Source of the DNA: Colimorpha sp045640985
GTDB lineage: Bacteria > Bacteroidota > Bacteroidia > Bacteroidales > P3
DNA: 64,000 nucleotides
NCBI GenBank assembly: GCA_045640985.1
Contig: JAZUFZ010000048.1
Coordinates: forward strand, 62,001 to 126,000
Direction: 5' to 3'
The stretch's first letter is position 1, and the number at the start of each line of letters is the position of its first letter. The position numbers and the translations under genes are program-made. Under the pieces are notes generated by a model that was not told where the DNA came from, searched no databases, and saw nothing but the letters and a program-made list of their open reading frames with translations. Shown here in pieces: positions 40,423 through 50,256 of the stretch.

Positions 40423-43400
40423 AAAAGATACTCAAGATCGTACTGATTACAGCAGGAAGTCTCTTAGGAGTTGTGGTGATAGCCCTCGGGGTGGCGTTGT
40501 GGCTGATTTTCACCCCGGCGAAACTTACGGGAATCGTGAATAAGGTCACGGATAAAGTTCTGACCTGCGAATCTCATTTCGAGACGGTAGATCTGACGCT
40601 CTTCAAGACTTTCCCCGAGGTGGGACTGAAAGTGGGAGGCGTAGTGCTCATCAACCCTACGGAAGGCGCCCAGAGCGATACGCTGGCATCAATAGATGAG
40701 TTTGTTGCAGCGTTTGACCTCAAGGCTTTCCTGAAGCAGGATTCGGTAAAGGTAGATGAATTGCTGCTGAACAATGTGCAGGCAAACCTTTATATCAACG
40801 AGAATGGTGAAGGAAACTACAATATCTTTTCATCAGATACTACAGTGGAAGATACCACGGAGACAGACTTCAAATATAGTCTGGATGTGAAAAAGGTGGC
40901 GGTAAATCACCTTATGGCGCGATACTACGATGCCCGCAGCGGAATGAACCTGGCGGTGGAAAACGCCAATCTGGGACTGAACGGAAGCGGAACTATGCAG
41001 GACCTTCATGCGGAACTCACACTAACGGCAGAGAACGCCTTGGTAGAAACCGATTCCCTGACGCTGGTAACATTCGATACGCCCAAGTCCCGGAAGAATA
41101 TACTTGAAGCCGAACTGGAAGCAAGCGGTAATCTCGATGATATGACGTTTGAGGTAAGCAGTGGGAAAATTGCGCTCGACCAGTACGAAATCCAGCTCAA
41201 CGGTGATGTGGCCCTCGCAAATGAGGATCGCGACATGCAGGTGGATGTGGAATTTGAAACCGGCAAATGGAATGTGCCGCAGTTGCTTTCCCTGCTGCCG
41301 CAACAGTTCACCTCGTGGCAGAAAGGTATGGAATTTGACGCATCCGTAGCAGCAAAAGGTACGGTAAAAGGTGTTATGAACGATACGCTGATGCCACTCA
41401 TCAAAGCACAGGTAACCCTTGAGAAAGGTTCTTTTGCTTATACGAAAGTACTCCCTTACAAGTTTAACCAGATTTCGGGTGAGGCGTTCGCTACGCTGGA
41501 CCTGTCGAAAGAAGGTATTTCAGATGTGGAACTGAAATCGTTGAGTGCCAGAACGGGCAAGAACAGGCTGAAGTTGAAAGGTACCGTCTCGGATCTGCTG
41601 GGAAAAATGGACATGAATTTGGATTTGGATGCCGATGTGCGACTGAAGGATATCATGCCCCTGTTGCCGGATGACATGGCCCTTGTGGCAGAAGGAGATG
41701 CCCAGCTGAAGATACACGCTATTACCGATCTGGCACAGATTGAGGCTCTGGACCTCGCCAGAATGAAAGCCAATGGAACTTTGAAAGTAAAGAATCTTGA
41801 GGTGGATTATGACAGCATCACAGCCGAAAGTCCCGAAATTGAGATGAATATTCAATTGCCTGCAAAGAAGCACAGCAATATGTTTCAGGAACTTGCAAGT
41901 GCGGACATCCGGACGGAAAAACTCAAAGCTCATATACCTTCCGCCGTATTGGATGCAGACCTTGAAGGAGTGAATCTGTCAGTAGGAGTGAGCGATTTCA
42001 TGGATGAGAATACCCCATTCTCTGTGGCTGCGGATTTCGATTTCAACCATCTGGCCGCTATCATGGATACCCTTTCAGCCGATATCGCCGAACCTCACGG
42101 AAGTTTCGTGATGGCGCCCCAGAAGAAGAACCCATCCAAAGTAAAATATCAGGTGGACTATTCCAACCGTTCTCTGCTGGCACGGATGGGCGAAGGTATG
42201 GATTTGAATGTGGCCGGTTTGAATATCAAGGGTACCGCAGACTATGATTCTACCCGAAGCAATATACTGAAACAATGGAATCCGGATCTTGACATAGAAA
42301 TCATGCGCGGCGTTTTGGGCGTAGAAGGTTTGCCTTACAGTCTCCAGATGCCCGACTTCAAGTTCAACTATCAGCCGGAGTTGTGCGAGATCAGCAGCGC
42401 CAATCTGGTGTTCGGTAATTCCGACTACTATCTTTCGGGAAAGGTATATGGACTGGAGGACTGGATTTCGCATGAAGGAAAACTGGAAGGAGACCTGAAC
42501 TTTACGAGTAACTTCACAAATGTGGATGACCTGCTTGAGGTTCTGAGCGGACTCGGGACAGATTCCGATACGCTGGAGGTTCAGATGCAGGAAGCTGGAA
42601 TAGAAAAGGAGTCAGGACCGTTTATTGTTCCCAAGGATGTGAACTTTACGCTGCATACCAATATCCGCGAGTCGGTGGCTTTTGGAAACGAACTCCAGGA
42701 CCTTGCGGGAAATATTACCATCAACGACGGTGTGGCAATCTTGGACCAGGTCGGATTCGTATGCAAGGCGGCTCGTATGCAGCTTACGGCTATGTATAAG
42801 TCGCCACGCCCCAACCATCTGTTTTTAGGACTGGATTTCCACCTGCTCGATATCCAGATAGATGAACTCATTGATATGATTCCTTATATCGATACTGTGG
42901 TGCCGATGCTGAGTGCTTTCAATGGTAATGCGGATTTCCATATCTCGGCTGAGACATATCTTTTCTCGGACTACAGGCCAAAAGTGAGTACGATGAGAGG
43001 CGCGGCAGCCCTGACGGGTAAGAATCTTGTGGTTTTAGACAACGAGACGTTCGACAAGATTGCAACACTCCTGATGTTCAAGAAAAAGACAGAAAACCGA
43101 ATCGACAGCCTTGATGTTGAAATGACCTTGTTCAGGGATGAGGTGGAATTGTATCCGTTCCTGCTGAGTATGGACAGATATCAATTGTGTGCATCCGGAC
43201 GCCACACGCTGGAGAATGCCTATAACTATCATCTGGAGATACTCCACAGCCCTGTGCCTGGCAGACTTGCGGTAGATGTGAAAGGAGTGCTCCCGAAACT
43301 GAATTTCTCGTTGGGTAAAGTACAATATGAGGAACTTTATAAACCCGAAAAGAAGGGCGTAGTGGAAAACCATACGCTGGAGCTGAAACAGATGATCCGC

Positions 43401-43466
43401 CAGGCTCTGGAAAGCAACGTCAGGGAAACCACACGGACCCGTGAGCGGGAAAATCAGACAAAATAA
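40419..43466 (+). CDS. AsmA-family bridge-like protein
   Basis: This is a 1015-residue protein with one N-terminal membrane anchor (VLITAGSLLGVVVIALGVALWLIF) and a very long, beta-strand-rich periplasmic part. It starts with the AsmA N-terminal domain ('NKVTDKVLTCESHFETVDLTLFKTFPEVGLKV') and ends with an AsmA C-terminal-like region ('MRGAAALTGKNLVVLDNETFDKIATLLMFKK...'). AsmA/YhdP/TamB-type proteins are thought to carry phospholipid between the two membranes. Length and layout fit the Bacteroidota form. It starts by ATGA overlap with the lipocalin gene, and mutS2 follows after 29 nt. Confidence 0.88.
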   Translation: MKKILKIVLITAGSLLGVVVIALGVALWLIFTPAKLTGIVNKVTDKVLTCESHFETVDLTLFKTFPEVGLKVGGVVLINPTEGAQSDTLASIDEFVAAFDLKAFLKQDSVKVDELLLNNVQANLYINENGEGNYNIFSSDTTVEDTTETDFKYSLDVKKVAVNHLMARYYDARSGMNLAVENANLGLNGSGTMQDLHAELTLTAENALVETDSLTLVTFDTPKSRKNILEAELEASGNLDDMTFEVSSGKIALDQYEIQLNGDVALANEDRDMQVDVEFETGKWNVPQLLSLLPQQFTSWQKGMEFDASVAAKGTVKGVMNDTLMPLIKAQVTLEKGSFAYTKVLPYKFNQISGEAFATLDLSKEGISDVELKSLSARTGKNRLKLKGTVSDLLGKMDMNLDLDADVRLKDIMPLLPDDMALVAEGDAQLKIHAITDLAQIEALDLARMKANGTLKVKNLEVDYDSITAESPEIEMNIQLPAKKHSNMFQELASADIRTEKLKAHIPSAVLDADLEGVNLSVGVSDFMDENTPFSVAADFDFNHLAAIMDTLSADIAEPHGSFVMAPQKKNPSKVKYQVDYSNRSLLARMGEGMDLNVAGLNIKGTADYDSTRSNILKQWNPDLDIEIMRGVLGVEGLPYSLQMPDFKFNYQPELCEISSANLVFGNSDYYLSGKVYGLEDWISHEGKLEGDLNFTSNFTNVDDLLEVLSGLGTDSDTLEVQMQEAGIEKESGPFIVPKDVNFTLHTNIRESVAFGNELQDLAGNITINDGVAILDQVGFVCKAARMQLTAMYKSPRPNHLFLGLDFHLLDIQIDELIDMIPYIDTVVPMLSAFNGNADFHISAETYLFSDYRPKVSTMRGAAALTGKNLVVLDNETFDKIATLLMFKKKTENRIDSLDVEMTLFRDEVELYPFLLSMDRYQLCASGRHTLENAYNYHLEILHSPVPGRLAVDVKGVLPKLNFSLGKVQYEELYKPEKKGVVENHTLELKQMIRQALESNVRETTRTRERENQTK

Positions 43467-43495
43467 CGAATCTTTGAACCTCAAACCTTGGAATA

Positions 43496-45925
43496 ATGAA
43501 TGATATTGAGCAGAAGATAGAATTTACCCGGATAAGAGAGTTTCTCGTCGCAGAGTGCAGCAATACGCTGGCGGGGAGAATGTGTACAGAGATGAGGTTC
43601 TCGTCCGATTATGAACGGGTGCTCCGTGAGCTGAGTCAGACTAAGGAAATGCTCGATATCGTCATGCTTGAATCGGAGTTCCCTAATCAGGATTATATCG
43701 ATCTGAGCGACGAGATGGAACGGCTCCGGGTGGGGAATACGGTCATCGAAAAAGAACGGCTTGTAGATTTGAAATGTTCTCTCCGAACGATATCCGAATG
43801 TGTGAAGTTTCTGATGAAGGACAACGGACTCAAATATCCGAATCTTCAACTCCTGGCCCGCCGGGTAGATATGAATCCGGCCATCTTCCGCGAGCTCAAC
43901 AAACTGGTGGATGAACACGGAGAAATATATGATAATGCCTCACCGCTGCTGAAGGAAATCCGTCATGAAAAGCTCAGAAAATCCAATGAAGTGGATGCAC
44001 AGATCAGCCGTTCGCTGAACAAGGCGAAACGGGAAGGCTGGGCACCCGAGGATGGAGAGGTAACAATCCGTAACGGCAGAATGGTGATACCGATGCTCGA
44101 CACCCACAGGAGGAAGATGAAGGGCCTGATCCATGACGAGTCCGCCACAAGACAGACCGCTTATCTGGAACCCGCCGAAGTGGTGGAACTGAACAACGAC
44201 CTGCGGGAACTGGATTTCGCAGAACGGCGTGAGGTGCATAAAATCCTGCTGCGTTTCTGCGATATGCTACGCCCGGAACTCGACAAGATAAGAAGCGCCT
44301 ACTGGTTCTTGGCGAGAATGGATTTTCTGAGGGCCAAGGCAAAGCTGGCATTGCGTCTGCATTGGGGAATGCCCATTGTGGTGGACCGTCCGCAGATAAT
44401 CTGGACAGAGGCAAGACATCCTCTGCTGAAAGGCGAAGTGGTTCCCTTCGATATGGAGCTGAAAGAAAATTCCAGAATACTGATAATTTCCGGTCCTAAT
44501 GCCGGCGGAAAGTCGGTATGCCTCAAGGCAGTGGGACTGATACAATATATGTTGCAATGCGGATTGCTGGTACCTTGTCGGGAAACTTCCGAATTCGGCA
44601 TCTTCGACCAGATATTCATCGATATCGGAGACCAGCAGTCTATAGAAAACGAATTGAGCACATACACTTCTCATCTCCAGAACATGAAGTCCCTATTGAC
44701 GGAGGCTGGTCCGGGAACGCTGTTCCTTCTGGATGAACTGGGCGGTGGAACCGAACCGCGGTCGGGGTGTGCTATTGCCGAGGCACTTCTGGAGGAACTC
44801 TACAGACGTGGGGCTTACGGCGTGGTTACAACCCATTATGCCGATTTGAAACTGCTGGCAGACCGGTATGATGAAATCCGCAACGGAGCCATGATGTTTG
44901 ACACGGAACGGATGAGACCGCTCTACCGGCTGAGCATAGGACATCCCGGAAGTTCCTTCGCATTCGAGATAGCCCGCAATATCGGTTTCCCCGAAGAGGT
45001 ACTCACCGCGGCAGGAGAAAAGGTAGGGCAGGAGATGCTCAATTTCGAGCATCAGCTCCAGCAGATCACACTGGAAAAACAGGAAATTATCCGTCAGAAA
45101 ACCGAACTGGAGGTAAGCGACCAGTTCCTGAGCGAGGTAATAGCCAAGTACCAGAAACTCACCGAGAAACTGGAATCCAAAAAATATGATATCCTCACCT
45201 CAGCCCGCAACGAAGCAAAGAACATTCTTGAAAAGGCGAACAAGACCGTAGAACAGACCATCTATGAAATCAAGACCGCCCAGGCAGAGAAGGAAGCCAC
45301 CCAGCAGGCACGCGCCAGAATGAAAGCGGAAGAGGAACGTCTTGTGCTGTCCCAGGAAAAGCACAAAGAGGAACGAATGAAAGCCCGGAAGGAAAACAAA
45401 ATCGAAGATACCATTCCCCCGCAGGAAAGTGCAGAAAGCGATATGATTGACGGAGAAGTCTCCATAGGAGATATCGTGCGGATTGACGGACAGGACTCAT
45501 ACGGAGAAGTTATGGAAATCAAGGGAAAGAAAGCCGTGGTAGAAAGCAACAGCATCAGAATGACGATAGCCCTGAACCGACTTCAGAAGACAAGGAAAAA
45601 GCAGATTCCGACCGACCGGACGAAACGGCAGGAAAGCCGCTTCCAGTCAATATATAATGACATCAACGAGAAACGCAAGTATTTCAATCCAACACTCGAC
45701 CTTCGCGGCCAGCGGGGCGATGAAGCAATAGCAATGCTCCAGCACCATATCGATGAAGCGCAGCTTCTGGGAGAAAAGGAACTCCGGATACTGCACGGAA
45801 AAGGGTACGGAATCCTGAAAACACTGGTCCGTGAGACCCTGCAGCACCACAGCGAAGTACGCTCTTTCCAGACCGAAAAACTGGAACTCGGCGGCGATGG
45901 AATCACGGTAGTACATCTGAAATGA
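43496..45925 (+). CDS. mutS2: MutS2 endonuclease/ATPase with Smr domain
   Basis: This is an 809-residue protein of the MutS2 family. It suppresses recombination or acts in ribosome rescue, depending on species. The order is an N-terminal helical core, a MutS-type ATPase (Walker A SGPNAGGKSVCLK, Walker B TLFLLDELGGGTEPRSG, VVTTHYADLK), a long coiled coil (about 530-640), a basic linker and a C-terminal Smr nuclease domain (LDLRGQRGDEAIAMLQHHID, ELRILHGKGYGILK). All ATPase motifs are intact. It is probably co-transcribed with the AsmA gene. Confidence 0.96.
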   Translation: MNDIEQKIEFTRIREFLVAECSNTLAGRMCTEMRFSSDYERVLRELSQTKEMLDIVMLESEFPNQDYIDLSDEMERLRVGNTVIEKERLVDLKCSLRTISECVKFLMKDNGLKYPNLQLLARRVDMNPAIFRELNKLVDEHGEIYDNASPLLKEIRHEKLRKSNEVDAQISRSLNKAKREGWAPEDGEVTIRNGRMVIPMLDTHRRKMKGLIHDESATRQTAYLEPAEVVELNNDLRELDFAERREVHKILLRFCDMLRPELDKIRSAYWFLARMDFLRAKAKLALRLHWGMPIVVDRPQIIWTEARHPLLKGEVVPFDMELKENSRILIISGPNAGGKSVCLKAVGLIQYMLQCGLLVPCRETSEFGIFDQIFIDIGDQQSIENELSTYTSHLQNMKSLLTEAGPGTLFLLDELGGGTEPRSGCAIAEALLEELYRRGAYGVVTTHYADLKLLADRYDEIRNGAMMFDTERMRPLYRLSIGHPGSSFAFEIARNIGFPEEVLTAAGEKVGQEMLNFEHQLQQITLEKQEIIRQKTELEVSDQFLSEVIAKYQKLTEKLESKKYDILTSARNEAKNILEKANKTVEQTIYEIKTAQAEKEATQQARARMKAEEERLVLSQEKHKEERMKARKENKIEDTIPPQESAESDMIDGEVSIGDIVRIDGQDSYGEVMEIKGKKAVVESNSIRMTIALNRLQKTRKKQIPTDRTKRQESRFQSIYNDINEKRKYFNPTLDLRGQRGDEAIAMLQHHIDEAQLLGEKELRILHGKGYGILKTLVRETLQHHSEVRSFQTEKLELGGDGITVVHLK

Positions 45926-45978
45926 AAAAAAATTGGAAAAATCGGGAGAAAAATCGGGTTTTTCTCAAATATAGTTCG

Positions 45979-45986
45979 TAACTTTG
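45979..45986 (+). promoter_or_regulatory. -7 box of the 46034 lipoprotein gene
   Basis: TAACTTTG, 47 nt before the ATG. The -33 element is weak. Confidence 0.65.
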
Positions 45987-46033
45987 CATCAGGATAAAAA
46001 CAACGATAATATTAACAAAATACATCTAATACC

Positions 46034-46483
46034 ATGAAAATGAAAAGGTTCTTATTTCCAGTAATCGCAATGTTGTTGCTTTTTGCAACCTCAAGTTGTG
46101 AAAAATCTTTTGTGGGACCCGCAATTTCCACCCATTATTACACCGTTCAGCCCACCCAGTGGGTAACCAATCCGCAGGTAGGCTACTACTATGCCACCTT
46201 CAATGATGCCGACATCACGAACAACGCTATCGACAACGGCATGGTTATGGTTTATTACCTCAACAAGGACGGCAACGCCTGCTACGATCAGCCCCTTCCA
46301 TTCATCTATTACAATGTAGATGGAGACGTATATTGGGAGGAACAGTTCAGCTACGACCTCAATCCGGGACAGGTAACCTTCAAGTTCTCCTGCAGCGATT
46401 TCAACCTGGAGGAAAGTCTGGCATACGTACAGCCCATGGAGTTCAAAGTCGTAGTAATCCAGAATGCAGAATATCGCATCTGA
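46034..46483 (+). CDS. Small lipoprotein of unknown function
   Basis: This is a 149-residue lipoprotein (MKMKRFLFPVIAMLLLFATSSC; Cys22). The rest is aromatic-rich and beta-predicted: repeated Tyr (THYYTVQP, VGYYYATF, VMVYYLNKDGN, FIYYNVDG), then QVTFKFSCSDFN and MEFKVVVIQNAEYRI at the end. I do not recognise the family, though short Bacteroidota lipoproteins of this look are common. It is monocistronic with its own promoter and a very strong terminator at 46504. Confidence 0.75.
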   Translation: MKMKRFLFPVIAMLLLFATSSCEKSFVGPAISTHYYTVQPTQWVTNPQVGYYYATFNDADITNNAIDNGMVMVYYLNKDGNACYDQPLPFIYYNVDGDVYWEEQFSYDLNPGQVTFKFSCSDFNLEESLAYVQPMEFKVVVIQNAEYRI

Positions 46484-46503
46484 TTCACCCACATAACACC
46501 ATT

Positions 46504-46530
46504 AAAAGCCCCGGATCCGGGGCTTTTTTT
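46504..46530 (+). terminator. Strong rho-independent terminator
   Basis: A perfect palindrome AGCCCCGGATCCGGGGCT (46507-46524) lies within an A-run and a T-run, 20 nt after the lipoprotein gene. Confidence 0.9.
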
Positions 46531-46678
46531 ATAGTTTAACATTTCACGTAGATATCATCGTCCACAGATAGGCCACCCAACCACGGAAACGGGGAAAGAT
46601 GTAATTGGCTTATTTTCAGCAGTATCTTAAAACCTGTGCAGGTGATGCAACATCTCTATACAACTTTCGTATAAGGGG

Positions 46679-46711
46679 CGGGTTTTATATCCCTTAGGGT
46701 TAAAAAACCCG
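46679..46711. other. Nested hairpin in a gene-free spacer
   Basis: CGGGTTTT and AAAACCCG enclose a second small palindrome CCCTTAGGG. The spacer 46484-47338 (855 nt) contains the terminator at 46504, this hairpin, array C, an orphan promoter with a foldable region (47058-47183) and the gcvP promoter. No credible gene is seen in it. Confidence 0.5.
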
Positions 46712-46813
46712 TACTATTAGAAAATGTTACTTTTTCCTCCTGCATCTCTTGCACACTTTTTTCAAAAACCTCAAATTCAGTAAATTACGATAAAACGCAA
46801 AAACAGGCGCTGC

Positions 46814-46868
46814 TGTGGTATCTCCCTGGTATCTCTCTGGTATCTCCCTGATAACTCCCTGTTGTCTC
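46814..46868. repeat. 11-bp tandem array C (5 units)
   Basis: Inverted relative to array A: TGTGGTATCTC, CCTGGTATCTC, TCTGGTATCTC, CCTGATAACTC, CCTGTTGTCTC. This is the longest uninterrupted array of the window. Confidence 0.85.
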
Positions 46869-47057
46869 CCTCTGGAACCCGAAAGATACCCGGCGTTTGC
46901 CCAGCGGTACCCCGCCAGAAAAACGGAGTTGCCCGCCCCCTGGATCATCAAAGGGTCTGCCCCCGTGATGACCCAATTAGCACAAAATTGACACAAAATT
47001 GACACCGAAATGACCCATTCCGACACCGAACCGGCATCCGCCGTCAGAAAGAGTTCG

Positions 47058-47183
47058 TATCTTTGCATCCGAAATCGAACACAGAAAATATCACGCAGAA
47101 TGCGCAGAATGCGCAGAGAACCCGGAAAACTACCCTCAAACCCCTTAAACACTAACCACTCCGGATCACGGGGCACGTTCTGC
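47058..47183 (+). ncRNA. Possible small structured transcript (orphan promoter plus foldable region)
   Basis: TATCTTTG at 47058-47065 has no gene after it for 270 nt, and gcvP has its own complete promoter at 47259. The region downstream can close a stem between GCAGAATGCGC (47095-47105, repeated in tandem at 47104-47114) and GCACGTTCTGC (47173-47183), pairing 10 of 11 positions. No known RNA family is recognised. The -33 element is weak, so this is a candidate only. Confidence 0.3.
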
Positions 47184-47258
47184 AAAGGATGGAATTCTTG
47201 GATTTGAGAAGATTTCGCCGGTCTGGAAAGTGGGTATTTTCAGGAAGAAATAAAATTA

Positions 47259-47290
47259 TTTGCATAATTCAAAAAATGTTTGTATTTTTG
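47259..47290 (+). promoter_or_regulatory. Promoter of gcvP
   Basis: TTTG (47259-47262), 20-nt spacer, TATTTTTG (47283-47290), 48 nt before the ATG. Confidence 0.8.
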
Positions 47291-47338
47291 TGGGTCGAAA
47301 ATATATAAACCGAGAATTAAAATAAATCTATTAAATAT

Positions 47339-50176
47339 ATGATTACTAATAATTTCACCCCTCGCCACAATGGCGTATCAAAAGCCTCCGATGAGGAAAA
47401 AATGCTGAAAGCCATCGGCGTTTCCTCCATGGAAGAGCTTATTGATAAGACCGTCCCGGCCCACATTCGCCTGAAAGAGCCTATGCCCATCGCTGACGGT
47501 ATCAATGAATATGAGTTCCTCAACCGCGTGAAGGCCCTTGCCAACAAAAACAAGATCTACAAGACCTATATCGGTATGGGCTACTACGGTACCATTACCC
47601 CAGCGGTTATCATGCGCAACGTATTTGAGAATGCCGGCTGGTACACTGCATACACACCATACCAGACTGAAATCTCCCAGGGCCGTCTCGAAGCCCTTAT
47701 GACCTATCAGACTATGGTGGCAGATATGACCAAGATGCCTTTGGCCAATGCAAGTCTTCTGGACGAAGCAACCGCAGGCGGTGAATGTATGATTATGTTC
47801 TACAACAGCCGCAGCCGTCAGGCCGTAAAGGATGGCGTACACAAGGTGTTCGTGGATGAGGGCGTATTCCCCCAGACTCTGGACGTGATGCGCACAAATG
47901 CGGCTCCCCGCGGCATTGAAATCGTGGTGGGAAAAGCCAGCGAAGTGGTTCTTGACAATACCTATTTCGGCGCTTTCGTACAGTATCCTAACCAGTGGGG
48001 TGAGGTAAACGATTATACCGATTTCATCGCCAAGGCACACGAAAAGGGCATCTTCGTAGGCGTAGCCACCGACCTGATGGCACTTGCCGTACTGAAGGCA
48101 CCCGGTGAGATGGGCGCAGACTGCGCTTTCGGTTCTGCCCAGCGCTTCGGTATTCCGATGGGATTCGGCGGTCCTTCTGCCGGTTTCTTCGCTATTACCG
48201 AGGATTTCAAACGTACCTTCCCAGGCCGTATCATCGGCTGGACCATCGATGCCAAGGGTAATCCCGCAGTAAGAATGGCGCTCGGTATGCGTGAACAGCA
48301 TATCAAACGTGAGAAGGCTACCTCCAATATCTGTACCTCACAGGCCCTCGTAGCCATTATGAGCGGTTTCTATGCAGCTTATCATGGTCCTCAGGGAATC
48401 CGTGAAATCGCTCAGCATATTCACAGGATGGCCTGCAAGCTCGCCCAGGAGGCAGAAAAGCTCGGCTACAAGCAGCACAACCGTATCTATTTTGACACAC
48501 TCGCACTCCAGTGCCCTGTGAAGACCGATGCCATCCGCGCTATCGCCCTCCAGCACAAGATCAACTTCCGCTATGTATGCGAAGAGTGCATCACCATATC
48601 GCTGGATGAAACCACCTCAAAGGCAGACCTTCAGGAAATACTTAACGTACTCGCCGAAGCTACCGGCAAGAAAGCAGAAGAACTGGTATGCAACTGCTGT
48701 GAACTCAACACGATTCCAGCCGATATGAAGCGCACCAGCGATTATCTTACCGCCAAGGTGTTCAACTCCTACCACAGCGAGACCGAGATGATGCGCTACA
48801 TGAAGAAACTTGAAGTGAAGGACCTCAGCCTTAACCGTGCCATGATTCCGCTGGGAAGCTGCACGATGAAACTGAACGCCGCAGCAGAAATGATGCCGCT
48901 CAGCTGGGCAGAGTTCGGTGCCATTCATCCATTCGTACCTGCTGACCAGGCAGAAGGCTATCTCCAGATGATCCACGAGATCGAGCAGATGCTCTGCACC
49001 GTTACCGGATTTGCAGGAATCTCCCTCCAGCCCAACGCAGGTTCCGCCGGAGAATACAGCGGTCTTACCGTAATCCGCAACTATCATATCGCTCAGGGCA
49101 ACGCACACCGTAACGTGTGTCTCATTCCCGCTTCCGCTCACGGAACCAATCCCGCTTCCGCAGCAAAGGCCGGTATGACCATAGTAGTGGTAAAATGCAA
49201 TGAACGCGGCGATGTGGATATCGACGACCTCCGCGCAAAGGCAGAACAGTACAAGGACAACCTCAGCTGTCTCATGATTACCTATCCTTCCACCCACGGT
49301 GCATTTGAAGAAGGAATCATCGAGATCATCAATATCATTCATCAGAACGGCGGACAGGTATATATGGACGGCGCAAACATGAACGCCCAGGTGGGTCTTA
49401 CCAGTCCGGGATTCATGGGTGCCGATGTATGCCACCTCAACCTCCACAAGACCTTTGCAATGCCTCACGGCGGCGGCGGTCCTGGCGTAGGTCCTATCGG
49501 AGTGGCAAAACATCTGGTGGATTTCCTCCCGAGCCACAGTCAGGTAAAGGTCGGCGGTTCCAAGGGTAACGCCATGAGCGCCTCACCTTACGGCAGCGCA
49601 ATGCTCCTGCCTATCACCTACGGCTACCTTCTCATGCTCGGCGGAAAAGGCCTTACCGAGGCAACCCGTCATGCAATACTCAACGCCAACTATCTCCGTG
49701 CCCGTCTGCAGAAATACTACAAGATTCTCTATACCGGAAAGAACGGTATGTGCGGTCACGAGATGATCATCGACTTCAGCGAATTCAGCCTCAAGGTAAG
49801 CGTAGGCGATGTGGCAAAACGTCTGATGGACTACGGCTTCCATGCTCCTACCGTAGCATTCCCGGTACATAATACCCTTATGGTTGAACCTACCGAGAGC
49901 GAGCCGCTCAGCGAACTGGACCGTCTCTGCGACGCCTTCATCGCTATCCGTCAGGAAATCGACGACATCATGACCGGAAAGATGGACGAGCATAACAATC
50001 CTATCTGCAACGCACCTCATACGATGCAGGTGGTATGCGCCGATGAATGGAATCTGCCTTACAGCCGTCAGACCGCTGCCTTCCCACAGCCCCACGACGA
50101 CAAGTACTGGCCGACCATCTCCAAGATTGACGACGCCTACGGCGACCGTAACCTTCAGGCAGTATGGCCCGAATAA
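47339..50176 (+). CDS. gcvP: Glycine dehydrogenase (decarboxylating), P protein of glycine cleavage
   Basis: This is a 945-residue PLP enzyme that decarboxylates glycine and passes the aminomethyl group to the lipoyl H protein. Both halves (GcvPA- and GcvPB-like) are fused in one chain. The N-terminal half opens RHNGVSKASDEEKMLKAIGV. The PLP lysine sits in HLNLHKTFAMPHGGGGPG near residue 705, next to the glycine-rich loop. GSCTMKLNAAAEM and NAGSAGEYSGL are further family motifs. The other cleavage genes (gcvT, gcvH) are not in the window. It is a single-gene unit with its own promoter and terminator. Confidence 0.97.
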   Translation: MITNNFTPRHNGVSKASDEEKMLKAIGVSSMEELIDKTVPAHIRLKEPMPIADGINEYEFLNRVKALANKNKIYKTYIGMGYYGTITPAVIMRNVFENAGWYTAYTPYQTEISQGRLEALMTYQTMVADMTKMPLANASLLDEATAGGECMIMFYNSRSRQAVKDGVHKVFVDEGVFPQTLDVMRTNAAPRGIEIVVGKASEVVLDNTYFGAFVQYPNQWGEVNDYTDFIAKAHEKGIFVGVATDLMALAVLKAPGEMGADCAFGSAQRFGIPMGFGGPSAGFFAITEDFKRTFPGRIIGWTIDAKGNPAVRMALGMREQHIKREKATSNICTSQALVAIMSGFYAAYHGPQGIREIAQHIHRMACKLAQEAEKLGYKQHNRIYFDTLALQCPVKTDAIRAIALQHKINFRYVCEECITISLDETTSKADLQEILNVLAEATGKKAEELVCNCCELNTIPADMKRTSDYLTAKVFNSYHSETEMMRYMKKLEVKDLSLNRAMIPLGSCTMKLNAAAEMMPLSWAEFGAIHPFVPADQAEGYLQMIHEIEQMLCTVTGFAGISLQPNAGSAGEYSGLTVIRNYHIAQGNAHRNVCLIPASAHGTNPASAAKAGMTIVVVKCNERGDVDIDDLRAKAEQYKDNLSCLMITYPSTHGAFEEGIIEIINIIHQNGGQVYMDGANMNAQVGLTSPGFMGADVCHLNLHKTFAMPHGGGGPGVGPIGVAKHLVDFLPSHSQVKVGGSKGNAMSASPYGSAMLLPITYGYLLMLGGKGLTEATRHAILNANYLRARLQKYYKILYTGKNGMCGHEMIIDFSEFSLKVSVGDVAKRLMDYGFHAPTVAFPVHNTLMVEPTESEPLSELDRLCDAFIAIRQEIDDIMTGKMDEHNNPICNAPHTMQVVCADEWNLPYSRQTAAFPQPHDDKYWPTISKIDDAYGDRNLQAVWPE

Positions 50177-50207
50177 GCCTCACCTGAAATCAGGACTACA
50201 AAAAGAA

Positions 50208-50235
50208 AACTCCGGGCGAAAGTCCGGAGTTTTTT
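50208..50235 (+). terminator. Rho-independent terminator of gcvP
   Basis: AACTCCGG, an 8-nt loop, CCGGAGTT and a T-run, 31 nt after the stop. It also faces the end of the convergent BspA-like gene. Confidence 0.9.
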
Positions 50236-50256
50236 ATGTTTTGTTATAGGTGTTCT

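Noticed and set aside
46727..47185. 152-codon minus-strand frame in the spacer before gcvP
   Set aside because: It is largely a translation of the 11-bp array and of the tandem GCAGAATGC repeat. It has no promoter on that strand and no plausible fold.
47291..47338. Glycine riboswitch before gcvP
   Set aside because: The leader after the promoter is only about 40 nt and A/T-rich, too short for a glycine aptamer.
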